DNA of 64,000 nucleotides from Roseicella frigidaeris (lineage in GTDB: Bacteria; Pseudomonadota; Alphaproteobacteria; Acetobacterales; Acetobacteraceae): positions 1-64,000 of the forward strand of contig NZ_QLIX01000022.1 in the NCBI RefSeq assembly GCF_003258945.1, in the 5' to 3' direction. The translations under genes were made by a program, and so were the position numbers. Position 1 is the first letter of the stretch; each line of letters begins with the position of its first letter. The notes below the pieces were generated by a model. The model ran no database searches, had not been told where the DNA came from, and saw nothing but the letters and a program-made list of their open reading frames with translations. Below, in pieces: positions 7,786 to 15,607 of the stretch.

Positions 7786-9093
7786 ATGGCGGAGCGGAAC
7801 GAGGGCTGGGACGACAACCGGGCGCGGGCCGCGCTGCGCCGGCTCTTCGAGGCCGGGGTGCGCGCCGCCGATCCGCTCGCCGGCCTCGCCGCGCATCTGC
7901 CCGAGCCGCCGCGGCAGGGCCGCGTCGTCGTGGTCGGCGTCGGCAAGGCGGCGGCGAAGATGGCGCTCGCGGTCGAGCGGGCCTGGCCGGAGGTGCCGCT
8001 CACCGGCCTCGTCATCACCACCCATGGCGCCGACCTGCCCGAGCCGCCGCCCGCCCGCCGCATCCCGGTGCGCTTCGCCAGCCATCCGGTGCCGGACGCG
8101 CAGGGCGCCGCCGCGGCGGCGGAGATCCTGGCGGCGGTGCGGGGCCTCGCCGCCGAGGATCTCGTGCTGTTCCTGGTCTCGGGCGGCGGCTCCTCGCTCT
8201 CCACCCTGCCCGCCCCCGGCCTCTCGCTCGAGGCGCTGGTCGCGGTGAACCGCGAGCTGCTGCGCTGCGGCGCGCCGATCGACGCCATGAACTGCATCCG
8301 CAAGCATCTCTCGGCCTTCTCCGGCGGCCGGGTGGCGGCGGCGGCGCATCCCGCCCGGGTGCTGACCCTCGCCATCTCCGACGTGCCGGGGGACGACCCG
8401 GCGGTCATCGCCTCCGGCCCGACCGTCGCCGACCCCACCACCTTCGCCGAGGCCCGGGCGCTGGCCGCGCAGTACCGCATGCGCCTGCCCGAGGCGGCGA
8501 TGCGGCATCTGGAGGCGGCGCGGGAGGAGACGCCGAAGCCCGGCGATCCGCGCCTCGCCGGGACCGAGCTGCGGATGATCGCCACGCCGCTGATGGCGCT
8601 GCGGGCCATGGCCGAGGAGGCGCGGGCGCTCGGCCTCGCGCCGCTCATCCTCGGCGATGCGCTGGAGGGGGAGGCGCGCGCGGTCGGCCAGGTGCTGGGC
8701 GGCATCGCCCTCTCGGCCGCGACGCATGGCGAGCCGGTCGGGCGCGGCGCGGTGCTGCTCTCGGGCGGCGAGACCACGGTGACGATCGACGGCCCCGCCG
8801 GCGAGGGCGGGCGCGGCACCGAGACCCTGCTCGGCCTGGCCCTGGCGCTCGACGGCGCGCCCGGGGTCTGGGCGCTCTGCTGCGACACCGACGGGATCGA
8901 CGGCAAGTCCGATGCCGCCGGGGCCATCGCCACGCCGGATACGCTCGCACGGGCGCGGGCGCTGGGGCGCGACCCGCGCGCGGCGCTCGCCGGGCATGAC
9001 AGCACCGGCCTGTTCCGGGCGCTGGGCGACCTGGTGGTGACCGGGCCGACCCTGACCAATGTGAACGATGTGCGGATCGTGCTGATCGCCTGA
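7786..9093 (+). CDS. ttuD: Glycerate 2-kinase (DUF4147/MOFRL family)
   Basis: 435 residues. The N-terminal DUF4147 domain includes VVVGVGKAAAKMA and LFLVSGGGSSL; ISDVPGDDPAVIASGPT follows; the C-terminal MOFRL domain has LLSGGETTVT and ALCCDTDGIDGKSDAAGA. The enzyme phosphorylates D-glycerate to 2-phosphoglycerate; older annotations call the family hydroxypyruvate reductase (TtuD). The start at 7786 follows GGGAGGG. It is followed 87 bp later by pyruvate kinase on the same strand, the same order as ttuD-ttuE in tartrate/glycerate utilisation clusters, and glycolate oxidase genes lie further along, so a glycolate-to-pyruvate route is likely. Confidence 0.9.
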   Translation: MAERNEGWDDNRARAALRRLFEAGVRAADPLAGLAAHLPEPPRQGRVVVVGVGKAAAKMALAVERAWPEVPLTGLVITTHGADLPEPPPARRIPVRFASHPVPDAQGAAAAAEILAAVRGLAAEDLVLFLVSGGGSSLSTLPAPGLSLEALVAVNRELLRCGAPIDAMNCIRKHLSAFSGGRVAAAAHPARVLTLAISDVPGDDPAVIASGPTVADPTTFAEARALAAQYRMRLPEAAMRHLEAAREETPKPGDPRLAGTELRMIATPLMALRAMAEEARALGLAPLILGDALEGEARAVGQVLGGIALSAATHGEPVGRGAVLLSGGETTVTIDGPAGEGGRGTETLLGLALALDGAPGVWALCCDTDGIDGKSDAAGAIATPDTLARARALGRDPRAALAGHDSTGLFRALGDLVVTGPTLTNVNDVRIVLIA

Positions 9094-9109
9094 ACACGGC
9101 TGTGCGATA

Positions 9110-9164
9110 ACTTAATATTAAGTCAAAACGTCTGAACTTAAGCCTGGAAGCTGGAGCTTAAGCT
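9110..9164. promoter_or_regulatory. Three CTTAAG-centred palindromes, probable operator array
   Basis: The gap before pyruvate kinase is unusually AT-rich and holds ACTTAATATTAAGT (9110-9123, perfect 14-bp palindrome), a CTTAAG at 9137-9142, and AGCTTAAGCT (9155-9164, perfect 10-bp palindrome). Centres are 23 and 20 bp apart, about two helical turns, and the last lies 17 bp before the ATG at 9181. This is the layout of a Cro/YdaS-type operator series. The natural candidate regulator is the helix-turn-helix domain encoded by the very next gene (inference). Confidence 0.5.
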
Positions 9165-9180
9165 GCCTAGACTCGCCTGC

Positions 9181-10818
9181 ATGAGAGACGCCATCCTCGA
9201 CGACCTGCTGAACCGCCGCGGCACCGGCGCGAAGATCGCCACCGCCCTCGGCATCACCCCCGCCGCCGTGTCGCAATGGCAGCGGGTCCCGGCCGACCGG
9301 GTGCTGGAGCTGTCGCGGCTGCTCGACCTGCCGCCCTACCAGCTTCGCCCGGACCTCCATCCGCCGCCCGAAGGGAAGCTCCGCATGGCCCCGCGCATCC
9401 CGCTCCGCCGCCGCCGGCGGACCAAGATCGTCGCCACGCTGGGCCCGGCCAGCTCCTCCGCCGAGGTGATCGAGCGGCTCTACCGCGCCGGCGCCGATGT
9501 CTTCCGGCTGAACTTCTCCCACGGCACCCATGCCGACCATGCCGAGCGCATCGCCATCATCCGCGCCATCGAGGCCAAGGTCGGCCGCCCCATCGGCATC
9601 CTCGCCGATGTCCAGGGCCCGAAGCTGCGCGTCGGCCGCTTCCAGGGCGGGCGGGTGCAGCTGCAGACCGGCCAGCCCTTCCGCCTCGACCTGAACCCGA
9701 CGCCCGGCAATGTCAGCCGCGTCGAGCTGCCGCATCCGGAGATCATCAAGGCGGCGCAGATCGGCACCACCCTGCTGCTCGACGACGGCAAGCTGCGCCT
9801 GCGCGTCACCCATGTGCGCGGCGACCACCTGGAGACCGAGGTGGTGGTGGGCGGCCCGCTCTCCGACCGCAAGGGCGTCAACGTCCCCGATGTCGCCCTG
9901 CCCATCCCGGCGCTGACCGCGAAGGACCGCGAGGACCTCGCCTTCATCCTCTCGCACGGCATCGAGTATATCGGCCTCTCCTTCGTGCAGCGGCCGGAGG
10001 ACGTGGCCGAGGCCAGGCGCATCGCCGATGGCCGGGCGCTGATCATGGTGAAGATGGAGAAGCCGCAGGCGGTCGAGAATCTCGACGCCATCATGGCGCT
10101 GACCGATTGCGTCATGGTGGCGCGGGGCGATCTCGGCGTCGAATGCCCACCCGAGGAGGTGCCGCTGATCCAGAAGCGCATCGTCCGCGCCGCCAAGGCC
10201 GCCGGCAAGCCGGTGGTGGTGGCGACCCAGATGCTCGAGAGCATGATCGCCGCCCCCGCCCCGACCCGCGCCGAGGCCTCCGACGTGGCCACCGCGGTCT
10301 TCGACGGCGCCGATGCGGTGATGCTCTCGGCCGAGACCGCCGCCGGCCAGTACCCCTTCGAGGCGGTCAACATGATGGACCGCATCCTCGCCCGGGTGGA
10401 GCAGGATGCCGACTGGCGGCGGATGACGGATGCCGCGCGGCCCGAGCCCGAGCCGACCAGCGCCGGCGCCATCGCCGCCGCCGCCCGGCAGGTGGCGCAC
10501 ACCATCAAGGCGCAGGTGATCGCCACCTTCACCAGCACCGGCAGCACCACCTTCCGCGTGGCCCGGGAGCGGCCGGACTGCCCGATCCTCGGCCTCACCG
10601 CCAGCCTGGAGATCGCCCGCCGCCTCGCCGTGGTCTGGGGCGTGCATCCGGTGGTGACGCAGGAGCCGCATGCGATGAGCGACATGGTCGCCAAGGCGAC
10701 CCGGGCGGCCCTGCAGGAGGGCTTCGCCGCCGCCGGCGAGGAGGTGGTGGTCACCGCCGGCGTGCCCTTCGGCACCGCCGGCACCACCAACGCGCTGCGG
10801 GTGGCGACCATCCGCTAG
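9181..10818 (+). CDS. pyk: Pyruvate kinase with N-terminal Cro/YdaS-like HTH domain
   Basis: 545 residues if read from the ATG at 9181. Residues 1-60 resemble a YdaS/Cro-type helix-turn-helix (GAKIATALGITPAAVSQW, then RVPADRVLELSRLL). Residues 75-545 are a complete pyruvate kinase: RTKIVATLGPASS, RLNFSHG, LADVQGPKLR, the substrate-binding MVKMEKPQA, ARGDLGVE, VATQMLESM and a C-terminal regulatory domain with TFTSTGSTT. No stop separates the parts. A Met at residue 69 (ATG 9385) with AAGGGAAG upstream could start a separate pyruvate kinase, so either a true fusion or two overlapping products are possible. The enzyme converts phosphoenolpyruvate and ADP to pyruvate and ATP. It follows glycerate kinase and is preceded by three palindromes. 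Confidence 0.85.
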   Translation: MRDAILDDLLNRRGTGAKIATALGITPAAVSQWQRVPADRVLELSRLLDLPPYQLRPDLHPPPEGKLRMAPRIPLRRRRRTKIVATLGPASSSAEVIERLYRAGADVFRLNFSHGTHADHAERIAIIRAIEAKVGRPIGILADVQGPKLRVGRFQGGRVQLQTGQPFRLDLNPTPGNVSRVELPHPEIIKAAQIGTTLLLDDGKLRLRVTHVRGDHLETEVVVGGPLSDRKGVNVPDVALPIPALTAKDREDLAFILSHGIEYIGLSFVQRPEDVAEARRIADGRALIMVKMEKPQAVENLDAIMALTDCVMVARGDLGVECPPEEVPLIQKRIVRAAKAAGKPVVVATQMLESMIAAPAPTRAEASDVATAVFDGADAVMLSAETAAGQYPFEAVNMMDRILARVEQDADWRRMTDAARPEPEPTSAGAIAAAARQVAHTIKAQVIATFTSTGSTTFRVARERPDCPILGLTASLEIARRLAVVWGVHPVVTQEPHAMSDMVAKATRAALQEGFAAAGEEVVVTAGVPFGTAGTTNALRVATIR

Positions 10819-10999
10819 CGCCCTGCCCCAGCCGGCCCCCGGGACCGAAAGGCCGGAGCCATGCGCCCGGCGGGGCGGCGAAGGCCCCGGCATGATTTCG
10901 GCATTACAGAAGGGAAAGAAGTCCCTGCCCGCACGTTGTCGGGTTGCGCTGCCGCTGGCGCATCGCCAGTCCGGCCGGCACCAAACAGGGAATGGAACG

Positions 11000-11386
11000 A
11001 TGACCAAGATTCCTCTGGCAGGACCCGCCGCGCTCGCCATGGGCCTGCTGGCGCTCACGGCCTGCCAGGACCGCCCGCCGCGGCCCGCCGCGATGGCGCC
11101 GCAGCCGGGGGCCAGCGCCGCCGCGCCGATCGTGCCCGGCACCGGCCGCATCATGGGCGGCATCAGCAACGCCGAGGTGCAACGCTTGCCGCAGGGCAGC
11201 GGCGCGCAGGCGCCGATCGTGCCCGGCACCGGCCGCATCATGGGCGGCATCAGCAATGCCGAGGTGCAGCGCGTGCCGGAAGGCACCGGCGTGCAGGCGC
11301 CGATCAAGCCCGGCACCGGCCGCATCATGGGCGGCATCAGCAATGCCGAGGTGCAGCGCTCCGGCGGCGGCGCCCCGCCTCCCTGA
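11000..11386 (+). CDS. Small lipoprotein with three 29-residue tandem repeats
   Basis: 128 residues. The signal peptide ends in a lipobox LTAC, predicting acylation at Cys23 and membrane anchoring. After a Pro/Ala-rich linker come two full and one shortened copy of a 29-residue unit with the core VPGTGRIMGGISNAEVQR; the third has KPGTG. Nearly identical DNA units show recent duplication. I know no function for this motif. The start at 11000 follows an AGGGAATGG region. It is followed by a second, coiled-coil lipoprotein on the same strand 141 bp later. Confidence 0.7.
   Translation: MTKIPLAGPAALAMGLLALTACQDRPPRPAAMAPQPGASAAAPIVPGTGRIMGGISNAEVQRLPQGSGAQAPIVPGTGRIMGGISNAEVQRVPEGTGVQAPIKPGTGRIMGGISNAEVQRSGGGAPPP
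11123..11359 (+). repeat. 87-bp tandem repeat, 2.7 copies, within lipoprotein gene
   Basis: Units start at 11123, 11210 and 11297; the third ends after 63 bp. Each begins GCGCCGATC and contains GGCATCAGCAA-GCCGAGGTGCA. The repeats keep the reading frame, so copy number could vary without breaking the protein. Confidence 0.85.
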
Positions 11387-11527
11387 CCCGTGGCGGCGCC
11401 GGGTGTGGGGCGCCGGGCGGCAAACAGGATCGTGATGGCCCCGGCCCCGCGCCGGCCCGCCTGGGTGATTGACCCATGGACCGCCAGCGGGCGCCATGCC
11501 GCCTCTGGGGGACAGGGGGAGAGCATC

Positions 11528-13051
11528 ATGCAGTGGTCGTCGCGCCGGCCGGGACCGGCCCTGGTGGCCCTGGGGGCCGCCCTGCCCATGCTGGCCGGCT
11601 GCGGCCTGACGCTGGAGCGCTCGGCCCGGGTCGAGGGCCTGCAGCACGACCTCACCGCCTCGCAATCCGAGGGCGGCGCGCTGCGCCAGCGCCTGGCCGA
11701 GCTCGAGACGACGCTGGCGCAGGAGCGGCAGGCCGCCGGCGACCTCGCCGCCTTGCAGGCCAGGCTGCGTCAGGCCCAAGCCTCGCTCGTCGCGGCGCAG
11801 CGCGGCCGCAGCAGCGCCGAGGCGGATCTCCGGCGGCAACGCACCCAGCTCGATGCCGAGGAGCAGCGCCTCGCCGGGGTGCAGGCCGAGACCGGCCAGC
11901 TCGAGCAGACCCATACCGCGCGCAGCGGCGCGCTGGCCGAGACCGAGCGCCGCCTCGGGCTGCTGCAGGACCAGGCCGGCAGCGAGGATCGCCGCCTCGC
12001 CGGGCTGCGCGACCAGTCCGGCAGCACCGAGCGGCGCCTGGCCGAGCTGCGCGACCAGGTGGCGGCGCAGGATGCCCGCCTCGGCGCGCTCACCGAGCGG
12101 ACCGGCGCCGAGGATCGTCGCCTGGCGGCCCTCCGCAGCGAGGCGGCCGCGACCGAGCAGCGGCTCGCCGGGCTGCGCGCGCAATCGGTGACCGAGGACC
12201 GCAACCTCGCCGGGCAGCGCGAGCGGGTCGCGCAGGAGGAGCAGCGGCTGCAGGCGCTGCGCAGCAGCGTCACCGAGGCCGAGCGCTCGCTCGCCGAGCG
12301 CCGCCAGGCGGGCGGCGAGGCCGAGACCCGCCTCGCCGCGCTGCGCGATCAGGTGGCCGGCACCGAGCGGGCGCTGGCCGAGGCGAATGCCCGGCTGGGC
12401 CGCAGCACCCAGGCGGCCGAGGAGGCCGATCGGCGGGTGAAGGGGCTGGAAGGCCGCACTGCTGAGCTCAGCCGCGGCACCGCCGAGACCGAGGCCCGCC
12501 TCGCCACGCTGCGCCAGGGGGTCACGGCGGCCGAGGCGACGCTCGCCGAGCGCCGCGGCGCCGTCACCCAGGCGGAAGCGGAGCTCGCCCGGCTCGGCAC
12601 GGCGCGCGACCAGGCCGCCGCGGCGCTGCGCGGGCTCGAGCAGCGCAGCGCCGAGCTGCGGACCGAGATCGGCACGGCGGAGCGGCGGCTGGCGGAGCTG
12701 CGGACCGGCACGGCCGCCGAGGAGCGGCGGCTGCAGAGCGCCCGCGCCGAGGCCGCCGATGCCGAGAAGGCCCTGGCCGAGCGGCGCAACGCCCTCGCCG
12801 CCCTCGACCGCAACGCCCGTACCGAGGAGGAGCAGGCGCAGCTCCGCCGCGAGGTGGAGTCGCTGCGGACCGAGGTGGCCTCGCTGGAGCGGCGGCGCGA
12901 TGGGCTGCAGGGCGAGATCGCCGCCGCGCAGCAGCGGCTGGAGGCGCAGCGGCGCGATCTGGCCGACATCATCGCCCGGGCCCGGCGGGAGGGTGGCCCG
13001 GCCATCCCCGCCTCGGCGCCCGAGGGCAGCGGCCCCGGCGAGAGCCGGTGA
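11528..13051 (+). CDS. Coiled-coil lipoprotein with 14-residue repeats
   Basis: 507 residues. The signal peptide ends in LAGC, so it is a predicted lipoprotein. Almost all the rest is Glu/Arg/Ala/Leu/Gln-rich coiled coil. From about residue 130 to 280 it is built of consecutive 14-residue units of the pattern EDRRLAGLRDQSG / TERRLAELRDQVA, i.e. two heptads each, ten or so in a row. The C-terminus is Pro/Gly-rich. The ATG at 11528 has GGGGGAGAG upstream. A periplasmic rod spanning or spacing the envelope is the likely role; annotation as a chromosome-segregation ATPase would be a compositional artefact, as there is no Walker motif. It ends at a strong shared terminator. Confidence 0.75.
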   Translation: MQWSSRRPGPALVALGAALPMLAGCGLTLERSARVEGLQHDLTASQSEGGALRQRLAELETTLAQERQAAGDLAALQARLRQAQASLVAAQRGRSSAEADLRRQRTQLDAEEQRLAGVQAETGQLEQTHTARSGALAETERRLGLLQDQAGSEDRRLAGLRDQSGSTERRLAELRDQVAAQDARLGALTERTGAEDRRLAALRSEAAATEQRLAGLRAQSVTEDRNLAGQRERVAQEEQRLQALRSSVTEAERSLAERRQAGGEAETRLAALRDQVAGTERALAEANARLGRSTQAAEEADRRVKGLEGRTAELSRGTAETEARLATLRQGVTAAEATLAERRGAVTQAEAELARLGTARDQAAAALRGLEQRSAELRTEIGTAERRLAELRTGTAAEERRLQSARAEAADAEKALAERRNALAALDRNARTEEEQAQLRREVESLRTEVASLERRRDGLQGEIAAAQQRLEAQRRDLADIIARARREGGPAIPASAPEGSGPGESR

Positions 13052-13109
13052 CGCGGGAGCAGGTCCCATCCGGGCGGGCGACGTTCCCCTGACCTGACCA
13101 TCGCTCGAG

Positions 13110-13136
13110 GCGCAGGACGGTGAAACCGTCCTGCGC
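13110..13136. terminator. Bidirectional hairpin terminator with TGAAA loop
   Basis: GCGCAGGACGG - TGAAA - CCGTCCTGCGC, an 11-bp perfect stem between the convergent coiled-coil lipoprotein and ada genes. No long U tract follows on either strand. Nearly the same hairpin occurs at 48800-48826. Confidence 0.65.
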
Positions 13137-13143
13137 TCGGGTA

Positions 13144-14241
13144 TCAGCCCTTCGCCGCCCGTTCCTTCGCCAGCAGGGCGCGCTTGCGCGGCACGCCCCA
13201 GCGATAGCCGGTGAGGTCGCCATCCTTGCCGACCACCCGGTGGCAGGGCACGGCGAGGGAGACATGGTTCTGGGCACAGGCCCGGGCGACGGCGCGCACC
13301 GCCCGCGGCGCGCCGATGGCCACCGCCATCTCGCCATAGCTGCGGGTCTCGCCGAAGGGGATGGCCTGCAGCGCCTCCCAGACCCGCCGCTGGAAGGCGG
13401 TGCCGCGCAGGTCGAGCGGCAGGGCGAGCGCCGCCTTCGGCTCCTCGAGGAAGGCGACCACCTGCCGGATCGTCCCGGCCAGCGCCGCCGGCGCCGGCTC
13501 GATCCGCGCCTGCGGGAAGCGATGCCGCAGATCCCCCTCCAGCGCCGCGACATCCTCGGCGAAGCCGATGAAGCAGACGCCGCTCGCCGTCGCGCCCACC
13601 ATCAGCGGGCCGAGCGGGCTCTCGGCCGTCGCGGTGCGGATGGTCTCGCCCGCGCCGCCCCGCCGCGCCGCGCCGGGGGTCATGCCGAGCACCCGGCCCG
13701 GCGCCTCGTAGACCCGGCTCTCGCTGCCATAGCCGGCGCCGGCCACCGCCTCGGCCACCCGGTCGCCGGCCTGGAGCGCCGCCTGCAGCCGGCGGGCCCG
13801 CACGGACTCCGCGAAGGATCGCGGGGTCACGCCGGTGATCTCCTTGAACAGCCGCAGGAAATGGTGCCGGGCATAGCCCGCGCGGTCGGCCAGCGCGGCG
13901 AGGCTCGGGATGGTCTCGCTCCGCTCGATCAGGTCGCAGGCGGCCTGGATCGCCGCGGCATGCAGCCCGGCGCGCTCTCCCTTCGGGTCGCAGCGCTTGC
14001 AGGCGCGGAAGCCGGCCGCCTCGGCGGCGGCGGCATCGGCGTAGAAGCGGGCATTGCGCCGCAGCGGCGGCCGGGCGGGACAGCCGGGCCGGCAAAAGAC
14101 GCCCTGCGTCGTCACCGCATAGAGGAAGGGACCGCAGGCGGGCTGCGGGTCCCGCGCCAGCACCGCCTCCCAGCGCGCCGCATCCAGCGCGTCCAGGAGG
14201 ACCGGGTGGTGGAGGTCGGGGATGGGGGCCATGTGCGTCAT
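13144..14241 (-). CDS. ada: Ada: methylphosphotriester/O6-methylguanine methyltransferase and regulator
   Basis: 365 residues with the full Ada layout. The N-terminal zinc domain has Cys50, Cys54 (FCRPGCP), Cys81 and Cys84 (CKRCDP); the Cys at the first site accepts methyl groups from phosphotriesters. An AraC-type helix-turn-helix follows (LADRAGYARHHFLRLFKEITG). The C-terminal methyltransferase has the active Cys in VPCHRVVG. It repairs alkylated DNA and activates its own regulon. The ATG at 14241 is used; another Met three codons on is possible. It converges on the coiled-coil lipoprotein gene, and no alkB-type partner gene is adjacent. Confidence 0.93.
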   Translation of the reverse strand: MTHMAPIPDLHHPVLLDALDAARWEAVLARDPQPACGPFLYAVTTQGVFCRPGCPARPPLRRNARFYADAAAAEAAGFRACKRCDPKGERAGLHAAAIQAACDLIERSETIPSLAALADRAGYARHHFLRLFKEITGVTPRSFAESVRARRLQAALQAGDRVAEAVAGAGYGSESRVYEAPGRVLGMTPGAARRGGAGETIRTATAESPLGPLMVGATASGVCFIGFAEDVAALEGDLRHRFPQARIEPAPAALAGTIRQVVAFLEEPKAALALPLDLRGTAFQRRVWEALQAIPFGETRSYGEMAVAIGAPRAVRAVARACAQNHVSLAVPCHRVVGKDGDLTGYRWGVPRKRALLAKERAAKG

Positions 14242-14333
14242 GCCGCCACTCTGCCGCCGCCCCCGCGGCGCCGCCATCCGCGCATTGCGCCGGCGTGGCG
14301 GCGATGCGGGCGGGGCCCGGATGCGCTGCCGCG

Positions 14334-14441
14334 CTAGGGCGCTTCCCCTGAACACCGGTTCAGGAGAAGCACCCCAGGCTTTTGTTTTCAGAGCATCGTC
14401 ACCCGATCAGGTGAGTCCACCTGATCGGGATCTGCTCTAGG
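14334..14441. repeat. 108-bp palindromic intergenic element
   Basis: Bounded by CTAGGGC and GCTCTAGGGC. It contains two inverted repeats: CTGAA-CACCG-TTCAG near 14349-14362 and CCCGATCAGGTG - AGTC - CACCTGATCGGG at 14402-14429 (12-bp perfect stem). Elements of this look are scattered between genes in many Rhizobiales and Rhodospirillales. A shorter relative lies at 19437-19471. Confidence 0.6.
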
Positions 14442-14498
14442 GCCCGCCTTGGGGCCCCGCCCCGACGTCCGGGCCGGCGCTCGGCCGGCCCGTCGGCG

Positions 14499-14582
14499 TC
14501 ACTTGGCGGCCTGCACCGCGGCGGCGGCGGCCACCAGGCCGAACACCCAGGGAAGAACGGTCAGAAGGTCGGTCACGGACAT
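14499..14582 (-). CDS. Possible 27-residue hydrophobic peptide
   Basis: A short frame from ATG 14582: MSVTDLLTVLPWVFGLVAAA followed by AAVQAAK and TGA. The composition is a single hydrophobic helix with a charged C-terminus, as in small membrane proteins, and ACAGGACG stands just upstream. It lies in a 659-bp stretch with no other gene. No known family is recognised and chance cannot be excluded. Confidence 0.3.
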   Translation of the reverse strand: MSVTDLLTVLPWVFGLVAAAAAVQAAK

Positions 14583-14778
14583 CGTCCTGTCGCGGCGGCG
14601 CCCCATGGCGCCGCCTTCTCGTCGGGGAAGGTGGTCCCGTGCCGGGTCCGCCGCCAATCATCGCTGCGGATCACCGCCATGCGGCCGACGAATGACGTGC
14701 ATCGGAGCTGCGAGCCAGCCGAATGGCCGGTGCCGGCCGCCTCCGCGCCTATGGGCGCACCACGGTCCGGCCCGCGGT

Positions 14779-14827
14779 CCGCAGGGCCGAGCGCCCGAAC
14801 GGGCGCCGCGCCCAGTGGCGCGAAGGC
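14779..14827. repeat. 49-bp intergenic motif, copy 1
   Basis: GCAGGGCCGAGCGCC, a variable spacer, GGGCGCCGCGCC and AGTGGCGCGAAG. The same string of blocks recurs at 61142-61190, also in a gap next to a minus-strand gene. Sequence 14583-14778 around it shows no gene or other structure that I can support. Confidence 0.5.
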
Positions 14828-14876
14828 CGGGGGCGCGAAGCCCAGGCGCGCGAAGCCCAGGGGCGCGAAGCCCAGG
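14818..14876. repeat. 15-bp tandem repeat, four copies
   Basis: GCGCGAAGCCCAGG-type units start at 14818, 14833, 14848 and 14863; the first is degenerate. They directly follow the 49-bp motif and abut the 3' end of the TPR gene on the other strand. Confidence 0.7.
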
Positions 14877-14900
14877 CAAACCGGAAGGCTGCCCCCGGCA

Positions 14901-15500
14901 TCAGGTGGCGTCGCCCTCGGCCTTGCGGCGCTGCTCCTTCAGCCGTTCCTCGCCGCCGGCCATGCGGGGGTTGATGGCCAGCGCCGCTTCCAGCGACCGC
15001 AGCGCGCCCACCGGGTTCCCGCCGCCATCCTGCAGGGTCGAGAGGCTGAGCAGCGCCGGCCAGTGCCGCGGCTCGCAGCGCAGCGCCTCCTGCAGGTCGC
15101 GCGCCGCGGCGGCGTTGTCGCCGGCCTGCGCATAGGCCTGGGCGCGCAGGTACCAGGCCTCGGCGAAATCCGGCTGCAGGGTGATCGCGGCGTCGAAATC
15201 CTCGAGCGCCTCCTCGGGCAGCCGGGCCTCCAGGTTGCGGGCGCCGCGGCGCAGCAGCAGCGTCACCGAGGCGCTGGCCGATTGCGCCCAGAGGGTGCGG
15301 ATCCGCGCCTCGACCAGGGCGGCGCCGGCCGCGTCGGGCGCGCTGCGCAGCGCCTCGAAGGCGCGGTCCAGCTCGGCCTTGCGGGCCTCCGCCGCCCGCG
15401 CCGCCGGCCGCTGCGGCGGGCCGGGCGCCTGGGCGAGGCCCGGCGCGGGCAGCAGGCCGAGCCCGGGGAGGAGGAGCAGCAGGGCGAGAGGCCGGCGCAT
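14901..15500 (-). CDS. Exported TPR-repeat protein
   Basis: 199 residues. A signal peptide (MRRPLALLLLLPGLGLLPAP, then GLAQA) predicts export. Residues about 90-180 hold tetratricopeptide repeats: EALEDFDAAITLQPDFAEAW, YLRAQAYAQAGDNAAAARDL and the following NPVGALRSLEAALAINP. Such proteins act as periplasmic scaffolds; the partner is unknown. The C-terminus is highly charged. The next gene on this strand begins 107 bp upstream of it and encodes an unrelated Bug-type protein, so an operon is uncertain. Confidence 0.8.
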   Translation of the reverse strand: MRRPLALLLLLPGLGLLPAPGLAQAPGPPQRPAARAAEARKAELDRAFEALRSAPDAAGAALVEARIRTLWAQSASASVTLLLRRGARNLEARLPEEALEDFDAAITLQPDFAEAWYLRAQAYAQAGDNAAAARDLQEALRCEPRHWPALLSLSTLQDGGGNPVGALRSLEAALAINPRMAGGEERLKEQRRKAEGDAT

Positions 15501-15607
15501 GCCTGGGAAGGTCGGCGGTCGTCCTCCCGCTGACAAGGGCCGAAGCCCGGCGCCGCCCGCATCCGGCCCGGCCTGCCGGCCGCGCGCCGCGGGCGACCGA
15601 ACCCGGC

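Noticed and set aside
9118..11655. An 845-codon minus-strand frame over pyruvate kinase
   Set aside because: It is antisense to a complete pyruvate kinase, with a low-complexity Gly/Ala/Arg product and no domain.
11528..13051. Chromosome segregation ATPase (SMC-like)
   Set aside because: There is no Walker A or B motif and the protein starts with a lipobox; only the coiled coil is shared.
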